A stretch of DNA of 64,000 nucleotides from Tyto alba (lineage: Eukaryota > Chordata > Aves > Strigiformes > Tytonidae). How positions within the stretch are numbered: the first letter of the stretch is position 1; every line of letters starts with the position of its first letter. Below the pieces are notes generated by a model. The model ran no database searches, was not told where the DNA came from, and saw nothing but the letters and a program-made list of their open reading frames with translations. Of this stretch, positions 12,436 to 25,099 are shown piece by piece. The position numbers and the translations under genes are program-made. The stretch is from the NCBI RefSeq assembly GCF_018691265.1, contig NW_024881296.1, positions 9,889,427 through 9,953,426 on the forward strand. The letters run 5' to 3'.

Positions 12436-12565
12436 AATGTTATATTCAGGTTGTCTCAGAATCAGACACCGACTTCCACCCCCTGCGCGTGTTCAAGCAG
12501 GCGCCCAACAGCACTGCAGGGTATCATTTCCTCCTGCCCAAAGTTGCCGTGGCAAGATTTTGAAA
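12436..12565 (+). other. GC-rich, coding-like patch, origin unknown
   Basis: Inside AT-rich DNA, this short block is GC-rich with several CpGs. One open frame (part of 12336-12563) contains about 16 consecutive codons, near 12468-12515, of which nearly all end in G or C. It encodes the pattern DTDFHPLRVFKQAPNSTAG. Such third-position bias is typical of coding exons in GC-rich genes and odd for neutral DNA here. All three plus-strand frames are open across parts of 12336-12810, which weakens the argument, since GC-rich DNA has few stops by chance. The upstream CAG at 12446-12448 lacks a pyrimidine tract, and no convincing donor follows. It could be a remnant of a retrocopy, an unrecognised repeat or a short exon. 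Confidence 0.25.
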
Positions 12566-15235
12566 TTGCACCTGAGTTTAACTCCCTCACTGATACATGG
12601 CCCAATCTCACCAGCTGCTTACCAGCACCTGTACTGCTGAACTACAACAAATGCCGAGGAAATCGTAACTCCCTTCAGAGCTGCCCCTGCCCAGTGCTGC
12701 CTTTTGTCTCCCTACAGTCTCTGATCTTGAGGTCCATATATCCAAATTTTAAGAAGGTTCAGCATCCAGCCAGCTTTCTTCCAACAGAAAACGTTAGGCT
12801 TTGGGACTGACATTTTTGGTGAGGTACAGATTTCTTGCTCTGACTGTTGGATAACACCCACTTTTTACAAGCAACAAAGAAACCTCTATTAAGGCATAAA
12901 TCAGTGATCTCGACTGGGCTGTATAAGATGACATTAATTTCATAATCAGTGTCCTTTTTCCACAGAAGGAATGAATGATTCCTCAATCAGGAGCTTACCT
13001 TAAAGATACAGAGCCTTGTTCTTTTTACAGTCCATATCCAAAATAATCTTTGGAACTAAGAAATAAATTATTTTGCTCTCATATTTCACACTAGTATCAA
13101 TTGAAATGAAAACTAACTTTGACACATGCAATTTTACTTATTTATTTAGGGAAATGTCAACACAGTATTTAAAGCAGGCACGGCAAAGCAATAATCCCTT
13201 ATTGCCTGCTTAGGCCCTTTTAGGTATTATATCTCCTGAGATTTTTAGGGAGAGGACACAGGAAAAATGGACGTTGTGCAGCTGGCATATAAATATTCAT
13301 TTGGATATTGTCCATGACAGCTGACTCTCATACAAGAACAGGTGAATTCCTCACAGCCATGGAGGTGTTCGAGGAAGTTGACAATTGCTGCAATGACTAG
13401 TAAATACATAGTTCAGGTCAGAAATGTGTACCAGGAGACAAGGTTATAGATGCTTTCCAGAAGGTAGAAAACAAAAGGCTAGTTATTTAATTGCTCTAGG
13501 TCATGGAGCACAGGAGAACCAGACAGTTTTTTTTCTCTGTGTGTGTGTGTGTGAATGATCCCATGGGGCTTCTTAAGGGAGCTCTTTTTTAACATACAAA
13601 AGCTCAAATCAGCTCATGAACAGCAATCAAGAATTCTAGAATGATTTTTCCTGCTCCTAGAGTAAACCGAAGTAGCTTTTCTCCTGCTGAGGTGAATTTT
13701 CTGTTAGTCTTATTGACATAGTCTCTAAAAACAGCACTCTCTACCGCTTCACATACACCATGAAGTTTTTCATGTAAATGTCCTTGATAGCTTCTTGTGA
13801 GCAGGGACTGTGTGATAATATTTTTCTTAAGAAGGTAATTACTGCATGTCACTCATGAGGTCATTGAAGACCCCCGCACAACGGGACTTTGTTCTCTGCT
13901 TTGCTGGGCAATTCTGACAACAAAGCTACTTATGCAAAAACACAGTTGTAGTCCTCCCTTTAGAAAATCATCATGAGAGAAGTTTTTATTTTCAAATGTA
14001 TTGGATAGTCTTACAAAGAATACATGTAGTATGTATTATGTTGTACTGTTACAAAGTTACACTCTCCAAAGCAAATTCTCTTTGATTTCAAAATAAAAGG
14101 AAATGAACTGTCAAGTAAAACCACTCTAAATAATGAATCAAACATCCAGAAATGATTGGCTTAAAAATATTTTTTCTTTTTTCTTTCTTTTTTCTTCATG
14201 TAATAGAATTGTTTTCATCACCTTTAAGGTTCACTAAGGTTTCATTTTTGAGCTTTTTTCTGCGGCAACAGGGAAATGTTCCTCTTAGCTGAAAGTCAAG
14301 TTGGGCATGGACCCAGGATTTGTGGCCAAAAGGAAAGCATCAGATATCACAAGAGTCATGATGATATCATACTAAGGTCACCTTGAAGATCTTGGTAGTG
14401 AGTCCTGAGTTGGTCGCAGGAACAGCTAGCGTGAGGAGATGACTGAGTAACTGAGGTGCTAGTCTCAGGGTTCCTGTCATGAAACAGGGACCAGGGACAA
14501 TATAATTCTACCTTCACAAAGACAATAGAGCACATGCTGAGGCACAAAGTTACTTCACTGTGTCTGTAGTCCTTGGAAGGCAAAGAACCTGTGGTGACAG
14601 TACAGTGTTGTCCTGCTCTTTCTTCCCCTTCCTCTGCCATCATTCTGCACTCTTCTCACCCTTGCCTGACAGCAGTACACAGCTTGCATCCTTTGGCACC
14701 CACTTTTTCTAGAAATCACACCAAGAGATATTTTTTAAAAATCTCATTTATTGAGGAAAAACATATATCTTGTCTATTTTACCAAGGGTCATGTTTTGCA
14801 TGTCTCCTCTCCTTCCATCCTTGCCCCCTTCGAGTCCTCAAACCCGGGTGTTGTGTAATGCTGTGAATGAACAGCAGTGCTAGAACTGGAATATCAGCTT
14901 CACTGAGAGAGCAGTGAAAAATATCATGAAAAGGTCATCTCTGTGGTAAAGTGTCCCTGCACCTTTCTGATGGGAAAATACAAAACTTCTTTTGACTTTG
15001 CAGAACTAATCAGAAAAAGAACAATTTGGATCCAGGTTTCCCCATTCCTTCAGATGCCAGAGACTGAACCCCTTATATAAACTGAAATGTAAGAAAGTCA
15101 ACATATCACTTAACCTGGATTAAGGGAACTATCTGCAGACTATGATATCCTCAGTCGTGAAGTGGCCATGCTTGGAAAGGCTAATTTTTAAGAATTATCA
15201 GCCTGATCTTCTTGAATTTGAATTATGTTCAGCTA
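12566..15235. other. Unique DNA, no gene seen
   Basis: Open frames here (up to about 97 codons on the plus strand at 14573-14866) carry no recognisable family pattern. A short GT tract lies at about 13537-13552, and a pyrimidine-rich CTTT block at about 14168-14198. Confidence 0.5.
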
Positions 15236-15300
15236 CATAAGCCTGACTCCAGAGTAGCTCCATTGACTTACCTGCATTCTTACCAGGGTTACTGAGGATA
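15236..15300. repeat. Possible old amniote repeat scrap
   Basis: Contains GAGTAGCTCCATTGACTTA followed by TTACCAGGGTTACTGAG. This is reminiscent of an old bird and turtle dispersed repeat in which 'gagtagtcccattgactt' is a recurring core. Only a partial core is present. Confidence 0.3.
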
Positions 15301-17078
15301 AAACCAGGACAAGACTCACACATTTTTATCATCTGATTTCTAAATGGAGATGTATGCCCTTCAACACGTAAAAGGACTATTTGTTCATTTTCATTTTAAT
15401 GGAGAATTCATTTTAATGGAATAACTTCTTACAGGTTGCTAATATGTTACTTGGGAATCACTTCAAAATACAAAAGGAGAGGCAATTCCCACTGCTGGGA
15501 ATAAAAAGAGAGAAATGATGGTTTGATATTTATTCAATCAAAATATGCTGAAAGGTTCTGTTGGAAGTGGCTTCAACTAAAGAATGCTTTAAAGTAATTT
15601 TAAATAACATTAATTATAATAAAATAACATGAATTGACCATACCAAGAGGATACATTTTAGTGGACAGGTTAATATTTACCCTGAAAAACAACTTCATGG
15701 CTTGAGTGAGTCAGCAGGATGTGTGGGAGAAGCAAAATTCAGTGGTGGAAGCAAAATTGAATCATTCTGCCTCAAGGAAAAAGCTGCAATAACATAGCTT
15801 TTGCTGTAAAGGTGTCTGTTGTCCTTCTTTCTTCTTTTTCACTGCATCTCTGTGTCCTCATCTCCCACTGCAGTAGCTGCTTCCCATAGTCTTTGGCCCA
15901 TTGCTTGCAAAGGAGGATTTTGTACTCTGCAGCTTTGTGTTGCAGGATAAAGTGGACAAGACAGACTACTGCAGCATCCTTTTGGGACTCCTGCTGTCCC
16001 CCAGCACTCACCCTAGCCTGTTTTGCCCACACCTACAGTGGCAAGAGTCAGACCTTCCAACTAGAGGTACCTCATTGATGTAAGCAGCTTTCCCTCCATA
16101 GACACAAGAGCAAGGAGAGTCAAAGTCCCTGTTCTAGGCTCCTTTAGCATAACCTGTCTCTGTATTAACTATTTACAAAAACTGACCTCCCTAGACTTGT
16201 AGTGCAGGTGTCTAGAATTAAATTTCCTAAATTTCTGCATTACTATGCAAACACAGTTACTCAGATTTCCCTTTTCCAGGAACTGTCCTGCTCACAAGAA
16301 GAGTCAGCTCTGCAGAAAACTGGTCATTTGTACTAGTTATTTCTGCATATTGTGGTCTTATTTAAACTGAAATTTAAGTTTTAAATACAATTTTAGTGAT
16401 TAGCAAAAGAACCTGGTGAAAAGATGGAAAATTTCATGTGAGATCTAAAGATATAACTGAAGCAGCAACTTCTGCAAGTACCATCAAGTGATCTAGAGAA
16501 ATAATAGGTATTGATTTTCCTTTATTGGGGATGAAAGTTCATGTCCAGGCTTGTTTTTTTTGCAAGAATATGTTAGTGGTAGAAGTACAGGGATGTTGAG
16601 AAGTGTATGTTCAAAGACAAGGTCTTGGATTAACTTCAGAGGAAGACTAAATGCGCCATTAGTTCCTCAATAATATATTTTATATAATTGGATTTATTTT
16701 TCAGTCAGATCCAAATAAGCAAAGACTAAAAAATATGACATAATTTATCTTTCTGGCCACTCAAGTGACTTCTTTTCATCCCTAAGATACTGACTATCTG
16801 GATCTCAGTATGCATATTAGGAATAACCTTGTATCTTTAACATGGCGTTCAAACCTTTACTCCTATCTGAGTCTGTCATACTTAATTTTCCTTAAGACCT
16901 TAAATCCTCAAACTGCTGAACTTCATTTATCCACACAAAAAATGACATTATTTTTAACCTTGTAAAAATCAAATGTGGAATATTTGAGTGAATATAGAAT
17001 TCAAAGTTAAAATAAAACTTGTGCAGCTAGATCTGGCCTGCATCACTACTTGTACAGATTATCAGACAATGTATATTA
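15301..17078. other. Unique DNA with a small tandem duplication
   Basis: A 17-bp unit starting TCATTTTAATGGA occurs twice head to tail at 15391-15424. An 86-codon minus-strand frame at 15772-16032 is rich in K, Q and E and looks protein-like, but has no splice sites or known motif. Nothing else was recognised. Confidence 0.5.
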
Positions 17079-17110
17079 GGGGAAAGTGTGGTGGGGAGGG
17101 GGGAGGGGGG
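17079..17110 (+). other. G-quadruplex motif
   Basis: Four runs of four or more G occur within 32 nt (17079-17082, 17093-17096, 17098-17103, 17105-17110), with loops of 10, 1 and 1 nt. This meets the usual intramolecular G-quadruplex pattern apart from one slightly long first loop, and the last two runs can supply extra G-tracts. It stands isolated in AT-rich DNA. Confidence 0.7.
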
Positions 17111-19405
17111 TGAATGATTTCTGAAGTCTGTAGCACCGAGTATGAAAACTGAAAACAAAGCAGATTTCATTTCTCATTTCAACTACTTTTATGTCTGAAT
17201 GTTCCAGTGTTGGTGACCCTGGTATTCTATATCTAGAATATACCTAAAACCAAAGTTAAATCAAAGTGATGCTGATTTGAAATTTTCATATGAATAAGCT
17301 TCAACAAATGTACACAAACTCCCTCATTCCTCCTACAGAAAAATCAGAGCATCTCACTCTGTTTTAAGTAAAAGCTGTCTTTGTTGAAGGAAAATAAGTT
17401 GCTTTGCCAAAATAACAGACTGATATGATCTTTCAATAGAATAAGGTCCTGTGTTTTAAATAAACATATTTGGAATTTAAAATACCACTGTTAACTAAAC
17501 TCATAATATTTATGTTTTGGAAAGGAATTGTCACACCATATAATATTATAGTTTTTTATGTTTTACAACACAAAAGAAAAAAATATATATGTGAAGGTTT
17601 TCCTTGTACCTACATAAAAACTGATGATACGTTTTCTGCCTGTCAAATGGCTGTCTTCTAAAGAGTTCTTGCTATCAAATCAAGCTTCATAAATTCTTCA
17701 AATATATTTTTTATTGAGAATTCAGTGATGTATTAGGATTATGTAGGTTTTCCTCTTGGTTTAAAAGAGTTATCCCAGTCATTCTTATATTTTTGGGGGA
17801 TTAACACTCACTGGAAAACATGAGCATTAATTTCTGCAGGACACCATCCTAGCCATATCAATAATGAAGAAATTTATATCTGAAGCTTTAAGCGGCTATT
17901 CAAATTTATATAACTAATTCCTGTCTGAGGAGTCTAAACATCACCTTATTTTCACAACCCTGTAATATGTAAAAATAATAAATAAAAAAAAAAAAAAAAG
18001 TAGAGCTTTAAAAAAAAAGAGTTTGTAGACATACTTTTCTAGTAATTGCATGTAGAATACTTCTACCATAAGCATATTTTGGATAATGAGGGCTGCAAGG
18101 ACCAGGAGGCAGCATCATTCTCCCTTCCGAAGTATAGCATTTATTGCCCTAGCTGTCAGAGCTGAATGGATTTAGCATGTGGTGTTTATAACAACTCGTT
18201 AACTGTTATAGGCTTGACATGTGGCAACAGCTTAAAACCATTTGGAAGCAGAGGCTAAAGCAGGCTTCTGCAGAGTGAAGGATGATATTGCTGGAACAAA
18301 CATTACTGCACCTGAGAGGATAGCCTGCAGATGCTGCCTTTCAGATCCTGGTTTCTATTCATGTGAGAAACCTGCCTGTGTGGTGTGAGCTGGCATTTTG
18401 GAAAGGTTGCCTGCTCATCTGTGGGGCAGGTGAGGTAAAACCAGGCCGTGCTTCCCTGGGCCCCATCAATCTGAAAACAGGTGCCTTTGAAAAGAAAGGA
18501 GTCATGTTCACTCTCACTTGAGATTTCACTGATGGCTGCCTCAGAAAATTATTATGACATAAAATACTGTAATATAGAGCAACCCAACAAGATATTTGGC
18601 ACCCCATTCTCCTGGGCTAAGATGTCAAGTGCCAGGACTCTGCTTTGGAAATAGCAAAGCAGTGCACTTACCATGGCAGTCAGGCTCTCTCCTTTCTTCT
18701 AAGTAGTTGCAGGTTTGAAGCAAGAATTATTAGGAAAACTCCAGTTTGTGTACACAGTGCAAAAGGCCCAAAAGATAAATTTGATGGCTTCCTCTGGCCT
18801 TAAGTTCTATGAATACTAGGCATAAATGCAAAGCCAACAGACATTAAACTAGTGCTAATTTCATCTTTCTTCTCTTACAGTTACTACTGTCCAAAATCTT
18901 CCCCAGGTTTGTTTTTTTTTTTTAAATGTCTGATGAAAACTTGTGCAGTTATCAACAGATTTGAGCTGATCCAGACCAAGGAGGGAAATTAATTCCAGGC
19001 CTTCAGCTCTCTCCAAGATAATATCCTGTTGATTTCTTCTTCTGTTGTACCAGCTCTGCACCTGCTCACTTGCCTCCTGCACTCTCAGATGGGGAAAATA
19101 ACATAAAGGGGGAACAATTATCTTGTGGTCTTCAGGTTTCTTCACAAAGACAACAGAGCTAGATGACGGCACATATATCCACACCGTACTGTTTTAAAGG
19201 AAGTTTTACCCTGTAATTGTTGTACAATACTCATGTAGTAAATATAATCTAATCTAAAATTAGCCAGGGAAATAACAGATTCATCTCCACTTAACTATCA
19301 GGTTGATAGATATTATCCCAAGAGATACTGTTCTTTATTAATGCTCAGTAGTATAATTTTATGGGAAACATTCATGTAGGCTCATTGTCATGATGTCTAA
19401 GCATT
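17111..19405. other. Unique DNA, no gene seen
   Basis: Contains an A16 tract at 17984-17999 and further A runs just after it. A 107-codon minus-strand frame at 18861-19184 is the longest here. Its middle is charged and helix-like (VQEASEQVQSWYNRRRNQ), but it runs through a poly-lysine stretch encoded by a homopolymer and shows no family motif. Confidence 0.5.
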
Positions 19406-19664
19406 TGTGCTGGTTTTGTCTGGGATAGGGTTAATTTTCTTCATAGTAGCTGGTATGGGGCTATGGTTTGGATTTGTGCTGGAAACAGTGTTGATAATAC
19501 AGGGACATTTTCATTATTGCTGATCAGGGCTTGCACAGGGTCAAGGCCTTTTCTGCCCCTCACACCATTGCACCAGCGAGTGGGCTGGGGGTGCACAAGA
19601 GGTTGGGAGGGGGCACATCCGGGAAAGTTGACCCCAACAGACCCCAGGGATATCCCATACCATA

Positions 19665-19672
19665 TGACGTCA
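19665..19672 (+). promoter_or_regulatory. CRE/ATF palindrome in LTR U3
   Basis: Perfect TGACGTCA, the consensus binding site of CREB/ATF proteins. It lies 9 nt upstream of the LTR TATA box, where U3 enhancer elements are expected. Binding is inferred from the motif only. Confidence 0.6.
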
Positions 19673-19681
19673 TGTTCAGCA

Positions 19682-19687
19682 TATAAA
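19682..19687 (+). promoter_or_regulatory. TATA box of the LTR
   Basis: TATAAA within CATATAAAGC, correctly placed in the LTR. Transcription would be expected to start roughly 25-30 nt downstream on the plus strand. Activity today is unknown. Confidence 0.6.
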
Positions 19688-20986
19688 GCTGGTGAAAAAG
19701 AAGGAAGAAAGGGACATTCAGTTTGATGGCGTTTGTCTTCCCAAGTCACCTTCATGCATAATGGAGCCCGGCTGTCCTGGGGATGGCTGAGCATCTGCCT
19801 GCCCATGGGAAAGGGTGAATTAATTCCTTGGTTGGCTTTGCTTTTGTGCACAGGTTTTGTTTTGCTTATTGAGCTGTCTTTATCTTAACCCATGAGTTTT
19901 CTCATCTTTACTCTTTTGAGTCTCTTCCCCATCCCACCATGGTGGGAGTGAGTAAGCAGCTGTGTGGGGCTTAGCTGCTGGCTGGGGTTAAACAATCAAA
20001 GGACCTGAAATTTATTTAAAATATATAATTAAGAAGCATTTCAGTAAGGTGGAGAAAGACCCCTTTCCTGATATTACAAATAGAGTCCCATGGCCTGATC
20101 CAAGCAAGGAGGTACATCTTTAATTTAAAATAGAAGAGTATTTATCTATGCCTCTACAGCTAGTAAATAATTGGAGAGGTCCAGAAAATATGGAAGACAT
20201 GACTAGAAAATTATATTTGGCCCTAGACACTTCTCAGGAGTGACTGACTCCTAGAGCCAGAATGTTAGGCATTTAAGGAATGAGAGTATTTCTCCAATCT
20301 CAGCGTTGATATTTTCACCTTTGAATGTCGTACTTTCAGATTTATGACTTGGAGAAATGAATGAGATTGCACAGATCCTTAGCAGCTCAATGAGATGCGG
20401 AAGAATGGGATTTCCATCCCTCTTTGCATGCTTCCTATATATCACTATCCTCTGGTAGTTTAAGGTAAAAAAATGGGAGCAAGAACATCTTATGCACTCC
20501 CAGTGGGGCATGGCCATTAGACTGTCGTGTTGTTCTCTCACTAGTTTTCCCCTTCTGGTACATTGACTCCTTAAATACTGCATGCAAATTGAAAATTTTC
20601 AATAAAAAGGAATTAAAGTTTCTCATTCTCCATCTCAGCATGTGCCTAACTGCGGGCATCTGAAGTATGTGTACTGGATTTCCTTGAACGAGGTTTCAGC
20701 CTCTTAGGCTATCTCTTGCATACTCTAACAAAAGAAAACTACTTCACTAAAAACTAAGTCAGAGGTGTCGCTTTCCAGCAGACACTCCTTGAAAAGTATT
20801 TTTGTAGAAGACACTTTCACACTGCACAGAGTGGTAATGTAGTTTTGGATTGTGCAAAGCTTCAGGCCAGTACAGGTGCTTGACATCACTGAACTGGTGA
20901 CCACTGGGCACAAACAATACTACAAGAGCTTAGGGAAATAGATATTTTCAGTGTTAGGCATCACCTGGGAAGAATCTTTAAACTTT

Positions 20987-21016
20987 CTCTATATTGGAGT
21001 CGAGTCCAATATAGAG
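20987..21016. repeat. Perfect 12-bp inverted repeat, 6-nt loop
   Basis: CTCTATATTGGA is followed after six bases by its exact complement TCCAATATAGAG. This would form a short, perfect hairpin in either strand. No transposon-like flanks are seen. Confidence 0.85.
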
Positions 21017-21557
21017 CTTAAATTCAGTCTAAAAAGAGATTTGCCCAGAAAGCCTCTGAGGAAGGGTTGAATAATGTAATTAATCCAAGTCTTGGGGTTG
21101 ACAACAGCAACAGTTATTGATACAGTAAGAAATAGTAATCCCTTTCACTGCAGGAGCAGAAAGAAAGGGCATTTGTGAAGAAGGAAGACAAACCAGGTGT
21201 CCATCATGGTCTCTTCTGATTTTACAGATCTGTGAAAGAGGTAAAGTCTCAGTAGCTATTAACCAGTTTTATCATATAGCTTGCCAACACATGAACAGCA
21301 CTCCAGTTCTGCCATCATTACTCACTATTTCTTCTGTTCCTTTTCTTTGTTTGCTAACCAAAATCAACATATTTCACCTTCAAAGAGGCGGCAAGCCCCT
21401 GATGGCAGAGACTCTCTCCTACTGAGTGTGCACAAAGAACAGCATGATCCTGACAGGAGCTGCAGGAGCACACAAATTTAACTTCATTCATCAAATACTC
21501 CTAAAAAGAATGTTTTTGAGGGAACAAACTGACTCCAGTGATCCTGGGGAAATGAAT

Positions 21558-21610
21558 GTGGGCGGGGGTGGGGGTGTTTGTTGTGTTGTTTTTTTTTTTT
21601 TTTCCCCCAC
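21558..21610. repeat. G-rich block, T15 tract and C5 block
   Basis: Three G runs (3, 5 and 5) are followed by a T-rich linker ending in T15 (21589-21603) and then CCCCCAC. The GTGGGGG at 21568-21574 is the exact complement of the CCCCCAC at 21604-21610, so a 7-bp stem over a 29-nt T-rich loop is possible. Confidence 0.7.
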
Positions 21611-23643
21611 AACAATTTTAGGGCCAGCGCTGTGCTATATCAATACTACTTTCAACCTGTGCACCAGCACCATAACGGGGTGACTCTTGGTTTGCTCCCA
21701 GAACCTCCAAACATTGAATTCTGAGGCTGATATTTATTTTCTTTTCAATTCAAGATTTTGTTATCTAAACAGATTTTAGATATTTTTTTTCTACTTTGAC
21801 GTTCTCTAAGTATGTTTTCAAGGTATAAAAATTTTTTCCCTAACATCTAAGGAGCCGGTACCCACTGGCCCCAGACTCCACCTCCTCCTCATGTTGCTAT
21901 CACAGTTAAAAATATTCTTTTGCAGAATGCTAGAGAGGGTGCAAGTCCTCACTCATTAAGACATTGTTCACAGATTACCCCATCATCTACTTGTATGGTG
22001 AAGCTTAGGAAGCTAGGTCTGCTCTTTCCCTTAAAAAGCAAAGCCCTTACAAATCACAGGAAGCTGATATAAGGATTTTTGAAAGTAAGACTTATTTCTA
22101 CCTTATTAAGTAACCATTTAAACAAACTCTCTTCAGCTTCAGCTGCTAAAAATGATCGAAGAAAGAGTGACTATTCTCTCATTTTTACAACTTTCCAAAT
22201 CTTGATGAAAGCTATTTGGAAAAATCAGTTCAACTACCTTAGGGGATTGCAGACTGGTTACTGAAACAGGTAGCTTTGCTGTTGAGGTGATGATCTCTCC
22301 TGTTACATCTCTGACTATTGGGTAGTGTGCTACCTACATGACTAGCTTCAGGGAAAGGACAGCTCAGATGTAGCAGTCTTTTCTTGACAGGTTACTAGAA
22401 TTTCAGCCCAAGAAGAATGTGAAAATGCAACAATAACAACAGCAGCAAAAGGCAGCATGTTCAACGTGGAATTTGGAGTTTCCCGGGAGCTATGTCTGTA
22501 AGCAGCATTTCTGAGCTAGAAGCCAACTCTCAAAATTCCATATCTGTCAGTGCCCCCTTAGTCTCAGAGAAACTCCATCCATGTGGTTTCCTACCACTGG
22601 GTTTCTGGAAACTCATGAATAACTACAGCAAATGGGCTACCTTTATTCTCTGAAAAATTCAGTCAGCTTCAAAGTAATGTGCTGTCATTATGTAAATATT
22701 TCTCTGTTTACTATTTTGTCATTTCTTAAAGTCCTTGCATTAGTGGAAGCCAGGGGACAGAGGGCAGGGAATTCATACACACTCCTCCTGCAAGTCATTT
22801 TTTCCTACCTGAATGGGAGACTAACTAGATGGCTCGTTTCTTTTGCATCCTTTATGACACCCCACAAATGCAAAGACAGATTATAACAATTAACCTGGAC
22901 AGCTGGTGAATCTTGTATGGACTCATCTAGAAACTAGCAGGCACACAACCGTGGCATTCAATAAGCACCTCATGTGCTAAGGCTGTGTGCCAGCACTATG
23001 ACACAAACGCCAATATCATATATCACTTTAAAAAAAATGGTACTTAGCTTCTGTTTTGGTTCTGTTGTGTTTTTCTTTTCATTCTAGAAGGAACTTTACT
23101 GAGCATCAGTTTTCCTGTAACTACAGAAGGTAATAAATGAACTCAATCTGAAGAAAATAATATTGTAAGTGGAGTGAAGCTGTGATGCTTTGTGACTGCT
23201 ATTTCTCACTTTAAGTACAAACAAGGTGTAGAAAGTTAAACTCTATATCACAGTTCTACACAGTAAACAGCCTCTTGCTCCTAAGAAATATTTTATGAAT
23301 ATTGGAGACTGTTTCTCCTCTATATAAAATCCAAGTATCTGGGAATAAAGAAACCCAAATACACAGAACCAGAGTACATAGTTTTTGCCAGAAGCAGTGG
23401 GTTTGACATAAAATACATGAAGAATCAACTTTGTTTAATGAAATACAGCACAAACTGTGCTCCCTTCAGCAGTTAGGGTCTGTTCCCACGAAAACTCATT
23501 GCCATTTTTATGCTGAGATCTGCCCCCAAAAAACAAGAATTCCTGAATCTCAGGAGAAACAGAATCCTCATCAGCAAAAGTGAGTTTCAGATAATTCTAG
23601 TAGTTCACCGTGTCATAAATCCTCAGACAAAGGTTGCTGATTT

Positions 23644-23658
23644 AAAAAAAAAAAAAAA
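23644..23658. repeat. Poly(A) tract, A15
   Basis: Fifteen consecutive A. No retroposed body was recognised upstream. Confidence 0.85.
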
Positions 23659-25099
23659 GAGAAATATTTTCACAAGAGCTGCTGATTATGGTCTTACACT
23701 AAACTAAGTATTGCATTTCAATTAGATCATGGTGCTCTCAGCCCTACAATTCAGCAGGAAGGTTAGAAAAGTCATCTTGTCCTGAATTAATCTATTATCA
23801 TAAGTGTTTATGATGTTGTATGTCAAGATGATGTAAACATAAACTGATAAAACTTACTTATTTTAAAAAAAGCTGTGAAGAGGATATAATTTAAGGCAAT
23901 CTTTCAGCTCACTTGAATTGCTACCTGAAGTTTTCCCTTATGCTTCTGTCTTCTAAACACTTCCTCCAAGCTTTTGCAAAAACCTCTGCTTCACTTTGTT
24001 CCTGTCTGCTGAGAAAGAAGACTGTCCAAATTGTGTTTGTCTTGTATGAACAACAACAAAAAAGTACTGTAAATAAAGCTGAAGTTGTTAGGCAGGTTTC
24101 TACGTTTACAGATAGTATTACTCTTTTATAAGCTGTGGTCTGCTAATGGCAAATCATAAAATTTTCTTTTACTAAGAATTTTGTGGGGGTTTCTTATAAA
24201 GCATAGTTACCTACCACTTGACTGACAAACCTTCTCAGTGAGGTTCAGCACAGATGAGAATTCCCATATGCCATTAACAACTTCTATTTGTCACAGAACA
24301 TGCAAGAAAAGAAAAAACATTTTAGCAATAAACAGGGAACAGTCTCAGGCCTAAATGTATATACACCATGTTATTTATTTCTTGCCTCTTCAGCCAGGAG
24401 AAAAGGAGAGAACATGCGGGGACAATATCCATATGAGCAGGTCTTAACTGCATTTGGTCCAAAAGTCTAAACATATCCAGCAAAAAAGGAAGGAAATATC
24501 AATAAAGGCTGATGGTCTGTTACTGGTTAAAATTACCAGCAGCAGCACACCAAATCCTCACAACCCTCACTCAGGGTCTCGGGCTGAGGCTGTTGCACTT
24601 GCACCAGGATAAACCTCTTGTCCTTGCATGTAAGCTTCTGCTGCAGGAAAACAGTAGCTCTTTAACTCTTTATACAGGTGTTTCCCACCAAAACAAGTTA
24701 GGCCAGTTTTTGGATACCTGATACATGAAGGCTATCGCCTTTCATTTTCATGAATGCTGTCTCCTTACTGCTTTACATATATTCACATGCATTGACTCTT
24801 TTCTCCTAGACTCAAGGAACCAGTAGGAATGGGAAAAGAAAAACAGAAGGAGAACATTTATATTCTGTTGGTAAATGTAATTGATGCAGGGCATTCAGAT
24901 TACTAAGGGGCAAATATATCTCAATTTTTTGAGGAAGCTGCAAAGAGAGGTGACTTTGAAAAATCTCAGTATTTATAAAATTTAAGATACATTATCATAG
25001 TGAAGCATTTAATGATCTGTCCCTAGAGCATTTAATGATCAGTCTTATGTACTTTGAAAATGGGTGCGTCCAGTAATTCTGGATATACCTACACTTGCA

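Larger units (their letters stand above)
19406..19998 (+). mobile_element. Solo LTR of avian endogenous retrovirus
   Basis: The unit begins TGTGCTGGTTTTGTCTGGG and ends near GGCTGGGGTTAAACAATCA, so it has TG...CA ends. It matches in order an LTR type I know as common in bird genomes: a U3 with a TGACGTCA palindrome and TATA box, then U5 with TCTTTATCTTAACCCATGAG. Length is about 593 bp. No gag, pol or env sequence flanks it, so it is most simply a solo LTR left by recombination between the two ends of a provirus. I could not find a clean target-site duplication at these ends, so the 3' boundary may be off by a few bases. Class III (ERVL-like) is my best guess but not established. Confidence 0.85.
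19999..25099. other. Long unique stretch, no gene seen
   Basis: AT-rich DNA without a recognised repeat body. Features within it are the 12-bp hairpin at 20987-21016, the G-rich and T15 block at 21558-21610, and A15 at 23644-23658. A directly repeated AGCATTTAATGATC starts near 25004 and again near 25027, the second copy running past this interval. The many 60-110 codon frames have no family motif. Confidence 0.5.

Noticed and set aside
15391..15424. 17-bp tandem duplication as a possible CRISPR-like or regulatory array
   Set aside because: Only two adjacent copies without spacers. It is an ordinary replication-slippage duplication.
18861..19184. 107-codon minus-strand frame with a charged middle
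   Set aside because: It reads through a homopolymer giving a lysine run, and no family motif or splice context was found.
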